DNA of 64,000 bases from Methylobacter sp. (GCA_030684815.1 JAUXXQ010000115.1:1-64000); one strand, 5' to 3'; positions 28,662-40,476 are shown, numbered from the stretch's first letter. Notes: generated by a model from the letters alone, not told the origin. Program-made: numbers and translations.

Positions 28662-28709
28662 AACTTACAAACATAAAAAACATGTAACTACTCAGTGAAA
28701 AAAGAAATA

Positions 28710-28807
28710 GAACACGGATGACACAGATGGGACAGATTTACACGGTTTTTTTAATATGTCGCGCTTTTAATCAGTGATTATCCGTTTAATCAGTGTCATT
28801 CGTGTTC
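28710..28807. repeat. Interspersed repeat gaacacggatgacac ... gtgtcattcgtgttc
   Basis: 15-bp terminal inverted repeat with one mismatch in the dnaB-cmoB intergenic region. Confidence 0.65.
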
Positions 28808-28830
28808 CATTAGCATAATGGGTTGAACAC

Positions 28831-29805
28831 TCAAGCCGCATTGGCAAGCACAATCGCCCGCTTTGGCGCCGGTAATCCTTCGCAAGTGAGCTGCGGGTTT
28901 TCTGCATCCAAAAAATCCTGCAACGAGTGAAAAGTCATCCATTCGGTGCTGCGCTGCTCTTCAACGCTAGTCACTGTAACATCGACCAGACGGATATTCT
29001 TAAAACCGCAGCGTTTTAGCCAGCTGATTAAAGTCTCGCAACTGGGCAAAAACCAGACGTTACGCATTCTGGCATAACGGTCTTCCGGCAACAATACTTC
29101 ACCTAAACCGCCATCAATAACCAGGGTTTCCAACACCAGCTCGCCGCCGGGTTTCAGGCAATCTCTTAGTTCCATCAGATGATCAATCGGCGAACGGCGA
29201 TGATAAAGCACGCCCATCGAAAACACCGTGTCAAAGGCTTTCAGGCCATAAGGCAGGTCTTCTATGCCCAACGGCAACACGTAAACCGGCGCTTCTCCGT
29301 GCAATTTTCTGATCAACTGGAACTGCATGACATTGAGTAGCATGGGGTCAATGCCGACCACGGTTTTGGCACCAGCACCGAGCATCCGCCAGCAATGGTA
29401 GCCGTTGCCGCAACCGACATCCAATACCAGCCGGTGGTGCAAGGGCGCAATATGATTTTTCAGCCGGTTCCATTTCCAGTCCGAACGCCATTCGGTGTCG
29501 ATGTGTATGCCAAACAGGTTATAAGGGCCTTTGCGCCAGGGATGCAGCGTTTTCAACTGACTTTCAAGCTGCTGTTTTTCGGCAGCGGTCAGATCATCGA
29601 AAGCGCCGATTTGCACCGCATCGGCATCCAATCGCCGTTGTATGGTAGGCCATTGCGGCACACTATTAACCAAGGCCTGCCACTGCGCCAAATCGCCGTG
29701 TTTACCGGTATCAAAGCCGTGTTCCTGCTGTTGCGGCAACAGCGCCGCCCAGGTGTCGGCTTTGGCCTCAATCAATGCGTCGTATAAAGATTGGTAGTCG
29801 ATCAT
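28831..29805 (-). CDS. cmoB: tRNA U34 carboxymethyltransferase CmoB
   Basis: MIDYQSLYDALIEA; LKTLHPWRKGPYNLFGIHIDTEWRSDWKWNRL. Confidence 0.96.
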   Translation of the reverse strand: MIDYQSLYDALIEAKADTWAALLPQQQEHGFDTGKHGDLAQWQALVNSVPQWPTIQRRLDADAVQIGAFDDLTAAEKQQLESQLKTLHPWRKGPYNLFGIHIDTEWRSDWKWNRLKNHIAPLHHRLVLDVGCGNGYHCWRMLGAGAKTVVGIDPMLLNVMQFQLIRKLHGEAPVYVLPLGIEDLPYGLKAFDTVFSMGVLYHRRSPIDHLMELRDCLKPGGELVLETLVIDGGLGEVLLPEDRYARMRNVWFLPSCETLISWLKRCGFKNIRLVDVTVTSVEEQRSTEWMTFHSLQDFLDAENPQLTCEGLPAPKRAIVLANAA

Positions 29806-30536
29806 TTCAGCGCAATGATGGAGGCGAAATTGAAGTATTGGAACCAAACTTCGGCACTGCTAAAACCGGCCTGGCGCAAGCGGCTTTGATGTTGGCTAAA
29901 GGTTTCCGGGATCAACACGTTTTCCAATGCGCTGCGCTTCTGGCTGATTTCCAAACCACTGTAACCTTGCGCGGCTTTAAACGCATGGTGCATTTGCGTC
30001 TGCAAGTCCTGCTGCCGGTCATCATCGAATTTGAGTTTTTCCGACAGGATTAAAATGCCGCCGGGCAACAGCCCCTGATAAATTTTTTGTAACAGCTGGC
30101 GGCGGTCTTCCAGCGGGATAAACTGCAAGGTGAAGTTTAAGACCACCACCGAGGCATTTTCAATGGCGACATCGCGGATGTCGGCGCACAACACATCGAC
30201 AGCCACCGCAGCCTGGTCTTGCTGCAACACCTCCTGAAAGCGCGCCAGCATTGCCTCGGAATTATCCACGGCAATGATGCGGCAGTGTTCAGCGGTAATC
30301 TGATGGCGCATTGATAAAGTTGCCGCACCTAATGAGCAGCCCAGATCATAACAAACGCTACGGTCACGGGCAAAGCGGCTCGCCAACAGACCTATCGCCG
30401 AAATAATGGCGCTGTAACCGGGCACCGAGCGCCGGATCATGTCGGGAAAAACACGGACGACGCTATCGTCGAATTTAAACGCACCGACGTCGCCAACAGG
30501 GCTGGCATACAGGGAATCTTTGGAAGAATTCATCAA
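29802..30536 (-). CDS. cmoA: Carboxy-S-adenosyl-L-methionine synthase CmoA
   Basis: DSLYASPVGDVGAFKFDDSVVRVFPDMIRRSVPGY. Confidence 0.96.
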   Translation of the reverse strand: MMNSSKDSLYASPVGDVGAFKFDDSVVRVFPDMIRRSVPGYSAIISAIGLLASRFARDRSVCYDLGCSLGAATLSMRHQITAEHCRIIAVDNSEAMLARFQEVLQQDQAAVAVDVLCADIRDVAIENASVVVLNFTLQFIPLEDRRQLLQKIYQGLLPGGILILSEKLKFDDDRQQDLQTQMHHAFKAAQGYSGLEISQKRSALENVLIPETFSQHQSRLRQAGFSSAEVWFQYFNFASIIALK

Positions 30537-30540
30537 ATTT

Positions 30541-30721
30541 TCTTGTTGGTTTGAGACCTCTCCCTTCAGGGAGATTTGTTAAACGTTGACAGCGATGCTT
30601 TAGCATCGTTATCGTTCGGTAACCTCGTCGTTTACGGCGAGGCAATCCACCGGCCTCCAGCTGTCGATGGATTGTCGTAAGACAAGTCATTTGGCAGATG
30701 AGGTCGAATGTGGATTGAAAC
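30541..30721. repeat. Multi-hairpin element, copy E1, ending GAGGTCGAATGTGGATTGAAAC
   Basis: Alignable end to end with 31513-31681. Confidence 0.8.
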
Positions 30722-30813
30722 ATCAATTAGAAAAATAGCACAGGTAGGGGGGATATTGTCCGCGAAAGATGGGAAGCTACAAAAAAACATGACGTTTTTT
30801 CCGCTGCTGCAAA

Positions 30814-30842
30814 CAAAAAAGGGCGGCCGGCAGCCGCCCTTT
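30814..30842 (-). terminator. Rho-independent terminator of mlaC
   Basis: Minus strand AAAGGGCGGCTGCCGGCCGCCCTTTTTTG. Confidence 0.88.
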
Positions 30843-30862
30843 CGCAAAATCAGTTTTGCAGG

Positions 30863-31507
30863 TTAAGAGCGTGCAGCGGTTTTTGCCGCCAAGGCTTCGG
30901 CATTGCGCTTAACCAGCCCTTCAATCACTGCGCTCAATGAGCCTTTGCTTTGCACTTCATTGGCAAAGGTGGTGCGGTAGTTGGTCACCAAGCTGACGCC
31001 TTCAATCATAATATCGTAGGCTTTCCATTCGCCTTTGCTCAGCAACATCCGGTAATTAACAGCAATGGGCTGTATGCCGGGTTGCAATACTTCGGTTCGG
31101 ACCACGACCTTAGTAGCGCCCGGCTCCATTTCCAACGGTAAAAAGCGCACCGACCAGTCCTTGAATTCGACAAAGGCACGGGAATAAGTCCTGACTAACA
31201 ACGTTTGGAATTCGTTTTTAAAACGCTCGCGTTCATCGTTAGTCGCCGTTTTCCAAAGCGTACCCAAAACTAAGGCCGAAATACGGTCGAAATCGGTATG
31301 CGGATAAATGACTTCATTTACAAACTTGGCAATCTTGGCAAAATCCTGGGTAAACGTTTTGTCTTGCAGCCTTTCCTGTAATGTCACCGAAGCCGCGTGT
31401 ATCGGCTGCTGCGGTGGCAATAAGTCGGCCGCAATAACCCGGGTAACCGACATTAAACCGAGTAATACAACCCATAAACCCAATAGGGCGACTTGTTTAG
31501 CTTTCAT
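30863..31507 (-). CDS. mlaC: MlaC/Ttg2D-type phospholipid-binding ABC transporter protein
   Basis: Signal peptide then EVIYPHTDFDRISALVLGTLWKTATNDERERFKNEFQTLLVRTYSRAF. Confidence 0.9.
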   Translation of the reverse strand: MKAKQVALLGLWVVLLGLMSVTRVIAADLLPPQQPIHAASVTLQERLQDKTFTQDFAKIAKFVNEVIYPHTDFDRISALVLGTLWKTATNDERERFKNEFQTLLVRTYSRAFVEFKDWSVRFLPLEMEPGATKVVVRTEVLQPGIQPIAVNYRMLLSKGEWKAYDIMIEGVSLVTNYRTTFANEVQSKGSLSAVIEGLVKRNAEALAAKTAARS

Positions 31508-31512
31508 CGTAT

Positions 31513-31681
31513 TTCCTTGTTGCTTAGAAACCTCCCCTTTAGGGGAAATCGTTAAATTTGACAACGATGTATCCGCATCGTTATCCTCGGGTAACCTCCT
31601 CGTTCACGGGGAGGCCATCCACCGACCTCATCTGTCGATGGCTTTGTCATTCGACAGATGAGGTCGAATGTGGATTGAAAC
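31513..31681. repeat. Multi-hairpin element, copy E2, ending GAGGTCGAATGTGGATTGAAAC
   Basis: Perfect stem GACCTCATCTGTCG/CGACAGATGAGGTC plus ATCCAC/GTGGAT; homologous to E1. Confidence 0.8.
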
Positions 31682-31776
31682 TAAAATTGAACCGGTTCAT
31701 GCTTTTTATCCGTGCATATCAGGGCTGGTTAGCTTCCCTGATACAATGTTTTTTGTACTCAGACCCCCATACTTAA

Positions 31777-32829
<1,053 letters not shown>

Positions 32830-32904
32830 TTGATATACGAGTGTCTACGGGCAGCCATTCCGTTATTTTCTTACCTATGCCGGGTGATAAACAGGCTGAT
32901 ACGC

Positions 32905-32938
32905 AGACCTTCCAAGTTTTAAAAACCTGGAAGGTCTA
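32905..32938. repeat. agaccttcc..ggaaggtct palindromic repeat
   Basis: Same family as 4124/7990/56855. Confidence 0.8.
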
Positions 32939-32971
32939 ATCAGGCGGGCTATTACAGGATGTGCATAACGA

Positions 32972-33039
32972 GGCTACCAACTTAAGCCGGGACAGTTTTA
33001 AATGGCGTTCCCAGTTTGTCCCGGCTTAAGTTGGTAGCC
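32972..33039. repeat. Perfect 23-bp inverted repeat ggctaccaacttaagccgggaca/tgtcccggcttaagttggtagcc
   Basis: Direct reading, 22-nt spacer. Confidence 0.9.
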
Positions 33040-33103
33040 CATAACGATAAAGACCGCGCCCCTGTTTATGTTGATAGCGCCCATTGTTCGAGTTGTTTTA
33101 TTC

Positions 33104-33898
33104 CTAACCTTCCAACCAATCAATTTCAGCATCGGAAAAACCGGCGACTTTACGCAGCTCGCGGTTAAACGGGCCTTTCGGCTTGCCGCCGACATAATAG
33201 CGTCCAATTAACTCGCGGTATGCGGCCTCCGCATCCAAACCGCGCTGGCGGCACACAGTGTCAAACCAGTAAGAACCCAGCTGAACATGGCCGACTTCAT
33301 CAGTCAATATGCGCGTCAAAATGGTGACGCTGGCATCATCGTCCAATGCCTTAAATTTTTCAATCAACGCGGGTGTGACATCCAACCCGCGCGCCTCCAT
33401 GCAACGCGGCACCATCGCCAAACGCCCAGGCAAATCATCTACCGTATCTTTGGCATGATCCCACAAACCGCTGTGCGCGGGCAGATCGCCGTAATCAAGC
33501 TGCATCGCCCGCAAATGCGCCCTGATTAATGCAAAATGCTGCGCCTCTTCATCGGCAACACGCAACCAATCACGGTAGAATTGTTCAGGCATCCCCCGAA
33601 AACGGTACAGCATATCCCAAGCCAGATAAATGGCGACAAATTCAACATGGGCGATGGCATGAAAAAAGGCTGCAACGCCCTCGGGCGTGGTCAGTTTCCG
33701 CCGGGGCATTTGGCGGGGCGCCAACAATTCAGGACGTTCAGGAAAAGAAACCTGCGCTATCGGCAATACCGGCCGGTCTGAGTTAAAACTTAACTCACCG
33801 GCTATGCAAGCGCACCAAGCCTGATGCGTCAATGCCAGTTTTTCATCAACGGGGATTTCCCGAAAAAACGCCTCGGCGCATTCAAACACATTTTTCAT
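33104..33898 (-). CDS. DUF455 ferritin-like domain protein
   Basis: AIAHVEFVAIYLAWDMLYRF...DEEAQHFALIRAHL...LTDEVGHVQLG. Confidence 0.88.
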   Translation of the reverse strand: MKNVFECAEAFFREIPVDEKLALTHQAWCACIAGELSFNSDRPVLPIAQVSFPERPELLAPRQMPRRKLTTPEGVAAFFHAIAHVEFVAIYLAWDMLYRFRGMPEQFYRDWLRVADEEAQHFALIRAHLRAMQLDYGDLPAHSGLWDHAKDTVDDLPGRLAMVPRCMEARGLDVTPALIEKFKALDDDASVTILTRILTDEVGHVQLGSYWFDTVCRQRGLDAEAAYRELIGRYYVGGKPKGPFNRELRKVAGFSDAEIDWLEG

Positions 33899-33963
33899 GC
33901 TTCAACATCATTCATAATCTTGTCGCGACGTAGGCGTCGCGACTAAAACTGTAAGACATCAAG

Positions 33964-34884
33964 TTAAAGATAATTAAACAACGACAAGCCTTTGACTTTG
34001 GCAAAGGTTTGTTGCGCCGCTGACAAGGCTGTCGATTGCAAATGGAATTTGCTAATAGCCTCTGCATAATCAAGATCCTGGGTTTCGGACAGCGTTATTT
34101 GGGTGTCGATGACATATTTTTCATTTTGCAGCTCTTGGTTATCTAACGCATTTAGTCTCGCGCCGACACTGGTTCTTGTTTCTAAAAAACGGCCTAATGT
34201 GGTGTCAAGATCGGCTAAAACCTCTTTCATCCCGGTAAAATCACTGTTAAACGGCCCGGCCAAACCATCGGATAACGCCTTTAAAGTACCGAAAATACTG
34301 CGGTTGCCACCTATGCTTGAGGGTATATTTTCAAAAATATTAAGGCCCAAATCACCATCAGCCACTTGCCGGGTATCACCGATTTGCAAAACCCGCTGTA
34401 CCGTGCCGCCTTGATAATCATATTCGTCTGTCACCGTATTCTTGACAAAAGGTGGGGTAGTCGAAAACTCGCCTGCAAAAATATATTCGCCATTGGCATT
34501 TTTAGTGTTGGCGGTACCGACCATCTGCTCCATCAACTGGTCAATTTCAAATTTGATGGCTAATCGGTCGTCGCTGTTTAAGGCACCGGACATCGCCTGT
34601 ATCGTCAGCTCTTGGGCACGAAACACAATGTTGGTTGACGCATCCAAAGCCGACTCTTCAAAACCTAAGCGCCCACGGGCCGTGGAAATGTTGCTTTGAT
34701 GCTGGTTTACTTTTGAAATGGTCCGCTCCAAATCCAATACCCTAGCGGCGCCGGCCGGATCTTCGGCTGGCGTCGATATTTTAAGCCCAGAACTTATTTG
34801 CTCCTGCACTTTGGTCAAGTTGGCTTGCTTAAGCATCATTGCGTTAACACTCAGCTGTTGCGACCATGCGGTTGATACTCTCAT
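33964..34884 (-). CDS. flgL: Flagellar hook-associated protein 3
   Basis: MRVSTAWSQQLSVNAMMLKQANLTKVQEQISSGLKISTPAEDPAGAARVLDLE. Confidence 0.95.
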   Translation of the reverse strand: MRVSTAWSQQLSVNAMMLKQANLTKVQEQISSGLKISTPAEDPAGAARVLDLERTISKVNQHQSNISTARGRLGFEESALDASTNIVFRAQELTIQAMSGALNSDDRLAIKFEIDQLMEQMVGTANTKNANGEYIFAGEFSTTPPFVKNTVTDEYDYQGGTVQRVLQIGDTRQVADGDLGLNIFENIPSSIGGNRSIFGTLKALSDGLAGPFNSDFTGMKEVLADLDTTLGRFLETRTSVGARLNALDNQELQNEKYVIDTQITLSETQDLDYAEAISKFHLQSTALSAAQQTFAKVKGLSLFNYL

Positions 34885-34894
34885 TGCTATTCTC

Positions 34895-36595
34895 CTATCT
34901 CAGTGCGCCGATTAAGGTATCGAATAAGGATCTGGCCACGGAAATGGCTTGGGCAGAGGCTTGATACGCTTGTTGGAATTTTATTAAGTTGGCAGCTTCT
35001 TCATCCAGGTTGACACCGGCCAAACTCTCTCTAGCACCTTTGGCCTGATTGAGCATGGTTTCCTGTGCGCTGCTGCGTAATTTACCGGCTCGTGTCGAGG
35101 TGCCGACATCGGCAACCACTTCATTATAAGCATCGTTGAATGAGGCTTTGCCGCCGACCATGATTAATTGATTGGCCAACTCGGCCATTTTCAGGGCATT
35201 CCTATTATCGCCGGGTGCAGGAGTGGCAGGTGTGCCCTCAGTCGCTGCCGCTATTTTTCTCGGATCGTCGATGTTAACGCCTATTTTTTGAGCCGCTGTG
35301 TAGGTCGGCCTAATTAAAAATTGATCGCCTCCTGATGCTGCCCCCAGATTCTGATCGACGGTTATATTAATACCCGGCAATCCGCTTGGTGAGGATAGGG
35401 TAAAAATATTCGTACCCACGCCGGTTTCGGTAGCAGTAAGAGTAGTCACCTGTTTGTCCCGCATCCTCATTAACGTGTAATCAGGCCCCACAAACTCCAA
35501 ACGATAATCGCTAAAATCAAGCTCCCCGGCCGCCGATGGCGTTTTAAATTCAACGGTCACGCTTGCATTGCCCCCGTTCAGCGGATTTTCAACCACCGGT
35601 ATGCCACTGGCAAAGCTAAAAAAGGCCTCGCCTGCCTCGCCGTTAAGATCACGACCCGATTCATGCAGCGTATTAACCTCCATAGCCAATCCGACCGCGA
35701 CCCGACCCAATTTTTGCTGTGCCGGATCCAACACTTCATCGCGAAAACGCAAGGCACCAACCAACGAACCGCCGCTGAGTTGACTGGTGATTTCCATAAC
35801 GCCGGTCTTGGTTACCAGACCGACTTCCAGCCTGTTCAAATCGAATTTAGACTGCATCATGGTAAAGGTCGAGGTACTACCGTCCAGCACCAAGGCTTGT
35901 CCATTACCGATAAAAATACTGGACATACCGTTTTGCTGCGGCAACGCGGTCACATTGACAATTTCGGATAACTTTGCAATCAGCGCGTCCTGTTGGTCGA
36001 GCAAATCGTTAGGCTGCTTGGTGCCTTGTGAGCTGCCAAGGCTCTGGGAAATTTGTAAATTAAGCTCTGCGATTGCAGTGGCGTAAGAATTGATGTCCTT
36101 CACCATGCCGATCATGTCGTTATTGTTCTGCGTCCTTAGCGTGTCAAAACGGCCACTCATGGCATTGAAACTTTCTGTCAAAATTTCGGCTTCAGACAAC
36201 ATAACCTGCCGTGCAGGCACCGAGGAAGGGTCATTGGCCACTTCATTAATCGAATTAAAAAAACGGTTCATCACCGGTGATATGCCGGTACTGGGGTCAG
36301 CCATAATATTATCAACCTGTGCCGCCATCCGATGGTAACGGTCGGCTTCGCCGAACGCGGAAAGGCTGGAACTCAATTGTTTATTAACAAACTGGTCATA
36401 ACTGCGCGTGACATTGGTAACATTAACGCCCTGGCCGATATAGCCGCTCCCGGTCAAATTCGCAGGCATAGTGCCCTGCTCAACCCGTTGCCGACTGTAA
36501 CCTTCGGTATTGACGTTGGAAATATTGTGTTGCACCGTTTCCAACGCACGCTGGGCTGCTTTTAACCCGGTTATTGATGTTAGTAAATTACTCAT
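34895..36595 (-). CDS. flgK: Flagellar hook-associated protein 1
   Basis: LTSITGLKAAQRALETVQHNISNVNTEGYSRQRV. Confidence 0.96.
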   Translation of the reverse strand: MSNLLTSITGLKAAQRALETVQHNISNVNTEGYSRQRVEQGTMPANLTGSGYIGQGVNVTNVTRSYDQFVNKQLSSSLSAFGEADRYHRMAAQVDNIMADPSTGISPVMNRFFNSINEVANDPSSVPARQVMLSEAEILTESFNAMSGRFDTLRTQNNNDMIGMVKDINSYATAIAELNLQISQSLGSSQGTKQPNDLLDQQDALIAKLSEIVNVTALPQQNGMSSIFIGNGQALVLDGSTSTFTMMQSKFDLNRLEVGLVTKTGVMEITSQLSGGSLVGALRFRDEVLDPAQQKLGRVAVGLAMEVNTLHESGRDLNGEAGEAFFSFASGIPVVENPLNGGNASVTVEFKTPSAAGELDFSDYRLEFVGPDYTLMRMRDKQVTTLTATETGVGTNIFTLSSPSGLPGINITVDQNLGAASGGDQFLIRPTYTAAQKIGVNIDDPRKIAAATEGTPATPAPGDNRNALKMAELANQLIMVGGKASFNDAYNEVVADVGTSTRAGKLRSSAQETMLNQAKGARESLAGVNLDEEAANLIKFQQAYQASAQAISVARSLFDTLIGALR

Positions 36596-36629
36596 GAGTC
36601 TGTCCTGTAATAAGGGTTATAACTGCTGG

Positions 36630-37664
36630 TTAGTTCATTGCCACGGTAACGCCAGGCTCGAATCGGGCCATCGTGTCGCCCTGATAAATGCTCATGACCT
36701 TAGCGGCATATTTGGGATCGGTGGCATAGCCTGCCCGCTGTAATTCATGCATATAGCGTTCCGCATTACCTACTTTTTTTAAGGCATCGCCATAACGCGG
36801 ATTACTTTTTATAAAATCGACATAATCCTTAAAACTTTCTTCGAACGATCCGTAAGATCGAAAGCCCGAATTGACTTTTTTCGCCACACCCTGATCGAAT
36901 TCCAGTGTCGCCAGCCGTGCTTGTTCGCCACGCCAGGATTTGTCGGCTTTAATATTGAACAAATTAAAACTGCTCTCGCCGTTGCCTTTTTTGATCAATG
37001 AACGTCCCCAACCGCTTTCCAGTGCTGCCTGCGCCAAAAGAACCTTGGGTTCTACGCCTAATTCCCGGGCTGCTTTTTCGGCATGAGGATGTAGACGCCG
37101 AATAAACTCTTCTGCCGATGTTATCGGCTGTCTTTGCTCAAGCTTTAATGACCGCGTGGTTTCAGTCGGCCATCTGCGTTTAGTCGCTAACCTATTTTCA
37201 GTGTTAAACGCTAATGGCGCGATCTTGTCTGGCGGGTTCGTCGGCTGTACTTTAGCTCTGACTGAGGGATTACCGTGATACGAACGCCCTGAACTGCTCG
37301 GCGTCATGCCTACCGGTTTATTCAGGTAATCTTCAACACCTTGTTTATTGTTATTAGGCTTAGGCTTATCGTGGCTCAGTTGCTTGACGATTAAATCAGC
37401 CAGACCCACGCCGGGAGAACCTGACAAATGCACCGCCAACTGCTGATCGTACATATCGTTATAAAATTTGCTTTGTTCATTATCCAAGGCGCCATCAGCC
37501 AACTTCGCCGCACGCATACTTTTAAGCACGTTATTTAGAAAAATTGATTCAAACTGCTTGGCAGTTTCTTTCAACGCTTCCGGCGACTCTTTTCTGGCCT
37601 CGTTTTTTAACTTGGCCAAGCCATTAAAGTCCGTGTAAACATCGGCACCTTTTGTACTTAACAT
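36630..37664 (-). CDS. flgJ: Flagellar rod assembly protein / muramidase
   Basis: Rod-binding N-domain plus LLAQAALESGWGRS glucosaminidase domain. Confidence 0.95.
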   Translation of the reverse strand: MLSTKGADVYTDFNGLAKLKNEARKESPEALKETAKQFESIFLNNVLKSMRAAKLADGALDNEQSKFYNDMYDQQLAVHLSGSPGVGLADLIVKQLSHDKPKPNNNKQGVEDYLNKPVGMTPSSSGRSYHGNPSVRAKVQPTNPPDKIAPLAFNTENRLATKRRWPTETTRSLKLEQRQPITSAEEFIRRLHPHAEKAARELGVEPKVLLAQAALESGWGRSLIKKGNGESSFNLFNIKADKSWRGEQARLATLEFDQGVAKKVNSGFRSYGSFEESFKDYVDFIKSNPRYGDALKKVGNAERYMHELQRAGYATDPKYAAKVMSIYQGDTMARFEPGVTVAMN

Positions 37665-37765
37665 AACAACTTCCCCCTACAAATAACCCGCTACCGCCAC
37701 GATCAACGACTTTCTTAACCAGGCCGATAACTATGAAGGTACGCGCCGCGCACCCTGCATGGGTT

Positions 37766-38899
37766 TTAAATAACAATGACCTCAGCGTGCAACGCACCGG
37801 CTGATTTTAACGCTTCAAGAATAGCCACTAAGTCGCTAGGTGCTGCGCCCACCTTGTTGACCGCATTAACGATTTCATCCAGAGAAACGCCGGGGTTAAA
37901 CACAAACATGCGGTTTTTTTCTTCTTCAACACTTATTTTCGAATCCGGTGTCACGGCTGTTTGGCCGCCCGCAAATGCGCCGGGCTGACTGACCTGCGGG
38001 TTTTCGGTAATGGTCACGGTCAAGCTGCCATGCGACACCGCCGCCGGCTGCACCCTGACTTTGCCGTTAATGACGACAGTGCCGGTACGCGAATTAACGA
38101 TAATACGTGCCGGGGCGTCATCCGGACTGACCGTCATGTTTTCGACCATGGATGCAAAGGTCACTTTTTGATTAGGATCTAGCGGCGCATTAACCCTGAC
38201 CGACGTCGCATCAAGCGCCTTGGCGGTATTTGCCCCCAAGGTCGCGTTGATTGACTCGGCCATACGGTTGGCCGTCGTAAAATCGGAGGTATGCAAATTA
38301 AATACCAGCGCATCGCCTTCAGCAAAAGAGTTGTTCACGGTGCGCTCAACCGTTGCCCCGCCGGGAATACGGCCTACGTTAGGGTTATTGACAGTAATGC
38401 TGGAACCGTCCTGACCCGACGCACTCAAACCGCTGACCACCAAACTGCCCTGGGCAATAGCATAAACCTGACCATCGGCTCCTTTTAACGGGCTCATCAA
38501 CAAAGTGCCGCCGCGCAAACTCTTGGCATCGCCCAGCGAAGACACTGTGACGTCAATCGTTTGACCCGGCTTGGCAAAAGCGGGCAATTCGGCCTGAATA
38601 GACACCGCCGCAATATTTTTGGCTTTAGGGTCAAGCCCCGGCGGCAAGGTCAGGCCTAAACGCGCCAACATACTGCGCAAACTTTGCCCGGTGAAAGCCG
38701 TTTTATCGCCGGATTTGTCCAAACCAACCACCAAGCCGTAACCGACCAGCTGATTGCTGCGGACACCTTCAATGGAAGCAATGTCCTTGATCCGTTCGGC
38801 ATAAACCGAGCCGCTATAAGCAATGCCTAGCATGAGTAAAACGCCAACATATTTGCCTGCTGTGTACATAATAAAATCCTTGATTAAAGTGGAAACCAC
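37766..38899 (-). CDS. flgI: Flagellar P-ring protein
   Basis: [32 protein letters not shown]. Confidence 0.97.
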   Translation of the reverse strand: MVSTLIKDFIMYTAGKYVGVLLMLGIAYSGSVYAERIKDIASIEGVRSNQLVGYGLVVGLDKSGDKTAFTGQSLRSMLARLGLTLPPGLDPKAKNIAAVSIQAELPAFAKPGQTIDVTVSSLGDAKSLRGGTLLMSPLKGADGQVYAIAQGSLVVSGLSASGQDGSSITVNNPNVGRIPGGATVERTVNNSFAEGDALVFNLHTSDFTTANRMAESINATLGANTAKALDATSVRVNAPLDPNQKVTFASMVENMTVSPDDAPARIIVNSRTGTVVINGKVRVQPAAVSHGSLTVTITENPQVSQPGAFAGGQTAVTPDSKISVEEEKNRMFVFNPGVSLDEIVNAVNKVGAAPSDLVAILEALKSAGALHAEVIVI

Positions 38900-39591
38900 A
38901 GACTGTAGAGTATCCTAGATAGCCAACCCATCCTGGCGGTATCGGCCATAGCACCCTCGCCGACATACATGATGGTGACATCGGCAACCTTATCCGAGGA
39001 AATCATATTAGCGGCGTTAATATCGACCGGCCTGACAATACCCGACAGCCTGACGAATTCATCGCCTTGATTTAAGGCAACGCGTTTTTCGCCGCGCACA
39101 CTTAAATTGCCGTTCGGTAACAACTCGACCACCGTCACAGAAATGCTGCCGGTTAAGCTATTACCCTGATCGGACATGCCCATCCCGGTGAAATTCTTTT
39201 TCGAGCCGACTTCGGTTTCAAGGTCATTGCCGGTCAGCACCGACGACGCGACGCCAAACAAGGTCGGTGCCGTCACCGATACGGCCATGTCCTTTTTGGC
39301 CATCAGATTGTTTTTATTCTTTGCCTGAGTCTGCTCGTTGAACTGAATAGTCAGCACATCGCCAACCCGTCTTGCGGTATGGTCTTCAAACAGGCGGATG
39401 TCATAACCGGCCTGATAGATAGAGCCACTGCTTTGTACCGGCGGCCTTAAATCGGCTGGGGCAACCGGCGCAAAGGCAGGATCCCTTTGCGGTATCGGGG
39501 CGCACCCCCCTAACAGCAACAACGCGGCAGCAAGTGCGCAAACGCTCGAGCCGCAACTATGGACTGTCAATTCAGCTTCTTGAGTGTTCAT
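38884..39591 (-). CDS. flgH: Flagellar L-ring protein
   Basis: Lipobox [43 protein letters not shown]. Confidence 0.96.
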   Translation of the reverse strand: MNTQEAELTVHSCGSSVCALAAALLLLGGCAPIPQRDPAFAPVAPADLRPPVQSSGSIYQAGYDIRLFEDHTARRVGDVLTIQFNEQTQAKNKNNLMAKKDMAVSVTAPTLFGVASSVLTGNDLETEVGSKKNFTGMGMSDQGNSLTGSISVTVVELLPNGNLSVRGEKRVALNQGDEFVRLSGIVRPVDINAANMISSDKVADVTIMYVGEGAMADTARMGWLSRILYSLWFPL

Positions 39592-39605
39592 GTTATCCGC
39601 CTAAC

Positions 39606-40394
39606 TTAGAGTTGTTGCGTGACGTAGGACAGCATCTGGTCGGTGGTTGAAATCGCTTTGGAATTCATTTCATAAGCCCGTTGCGTTTCAATCATATTGA
39701 CCAGCTCCTCAACGACATTAACATTGGAGGTTTCCAATGCGCCTTGAACCACGGTACCAAACTCGGCCTGTCCGGGAATACCTATCAAGGGCGCGCCACT
39801 GGCTGCAGATTCCCGGTACAGATTTTCGCCAATCGCTTCCAATCCGACTGGATTGATAAAATTGGCGAGCTGAATTTGACCTAAAATGGCTGGTTGGGCA
39901 GCGCCCGGCTGCAACGCGGAGACGGTGCCATCAGTCGCAATGGAGACGCTGAGTGCATCCTGAGGCACAATAATGGCCGGATCCAGCGTCATCCCGCTTG
40001 ATGTCACCAACTGGCCTGTGGCATCCAACTTTAAAGAACCGTCACGGGTATAGTTAATATCGCCGTTAGGCGTCAATATTTGTAAAAACCCCCGGCCATT
40101 TATGGCCACATCCAATGAATTTTCTGTCTGCTGTATATTGCCCTGCTTATGCAGTTTTTCGGTGCCAACCACCCTTACGCCGGTACCTAGCTGCAAGCCC
40201 GTTGGCAGCATCGTATTTTGCGTAGATTGCGCACCAACCTGACGGATATTCTGATACATCAGGTCTTCAAAATTAGCGCGCCCCTGTTTAAATCCTACGG
40301 TATTTACGTTGGCCAAGTTATTGGCAATGACCGCCATTTTTGTTTGCTGGGCATCCAAACCGGATTTAGCCACCCATAATGCTCGTTCTGTCAT
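39606..40394 (-). CDS. flgG: Flagellar distal rod protein
   Basis: [44 protein letters not shown]. Confidence 0.96.
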   Translation of the reverse strand: MTERALWVAKSGLDAQQTKMAVIANNLANVNTVGFKQGRANFEDLMYQNIRQVGAQSTQNTMLPTGLQLGTGVRVVGTEKLHKQGNIQQTENSLDVAINGRGFLQILTPNGDINYTRDGSLKLDATGQLVTSSGMTLDPAIIVPQDALSVSIATDGTVSALQPGAAQPAILGQIQLANFINPVGLEAIGENLYRESAASGAPLIGIPGQAEFGTVVQGALETSNVNVVEELVNMIETQRAYEMNSKAISTTDQMLSYVTQQL

Positions 40395-40437
40395 GATAAT
40401 CTCCTCAGTGTCAATTTATCGTCTTCAACAATGTATA

Positions 40438-40455
40438 AAGCAGAGTTCGTGCCAT
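40438..40455 (-). promoter_or_regulatory. sigma54 promoter of flgG
   Basis: Minus strand TGGCACGAACTCTGCTTT; GG-N10-GC about 45 nt upstream of ATG. Confidence 0.8.
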
Positions 40456-40476
40456 CCTGCATTAGAAGTGCCGGGC

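Noticed and set aside
30541-31681. CRISPR array, because of the GTGGATTGAAAC ends
   Set aside because: Only two copies about 970 bp apart, each about 170-180 bp and flanked by genes; no periodic repeat-spacer structure and no cas genes
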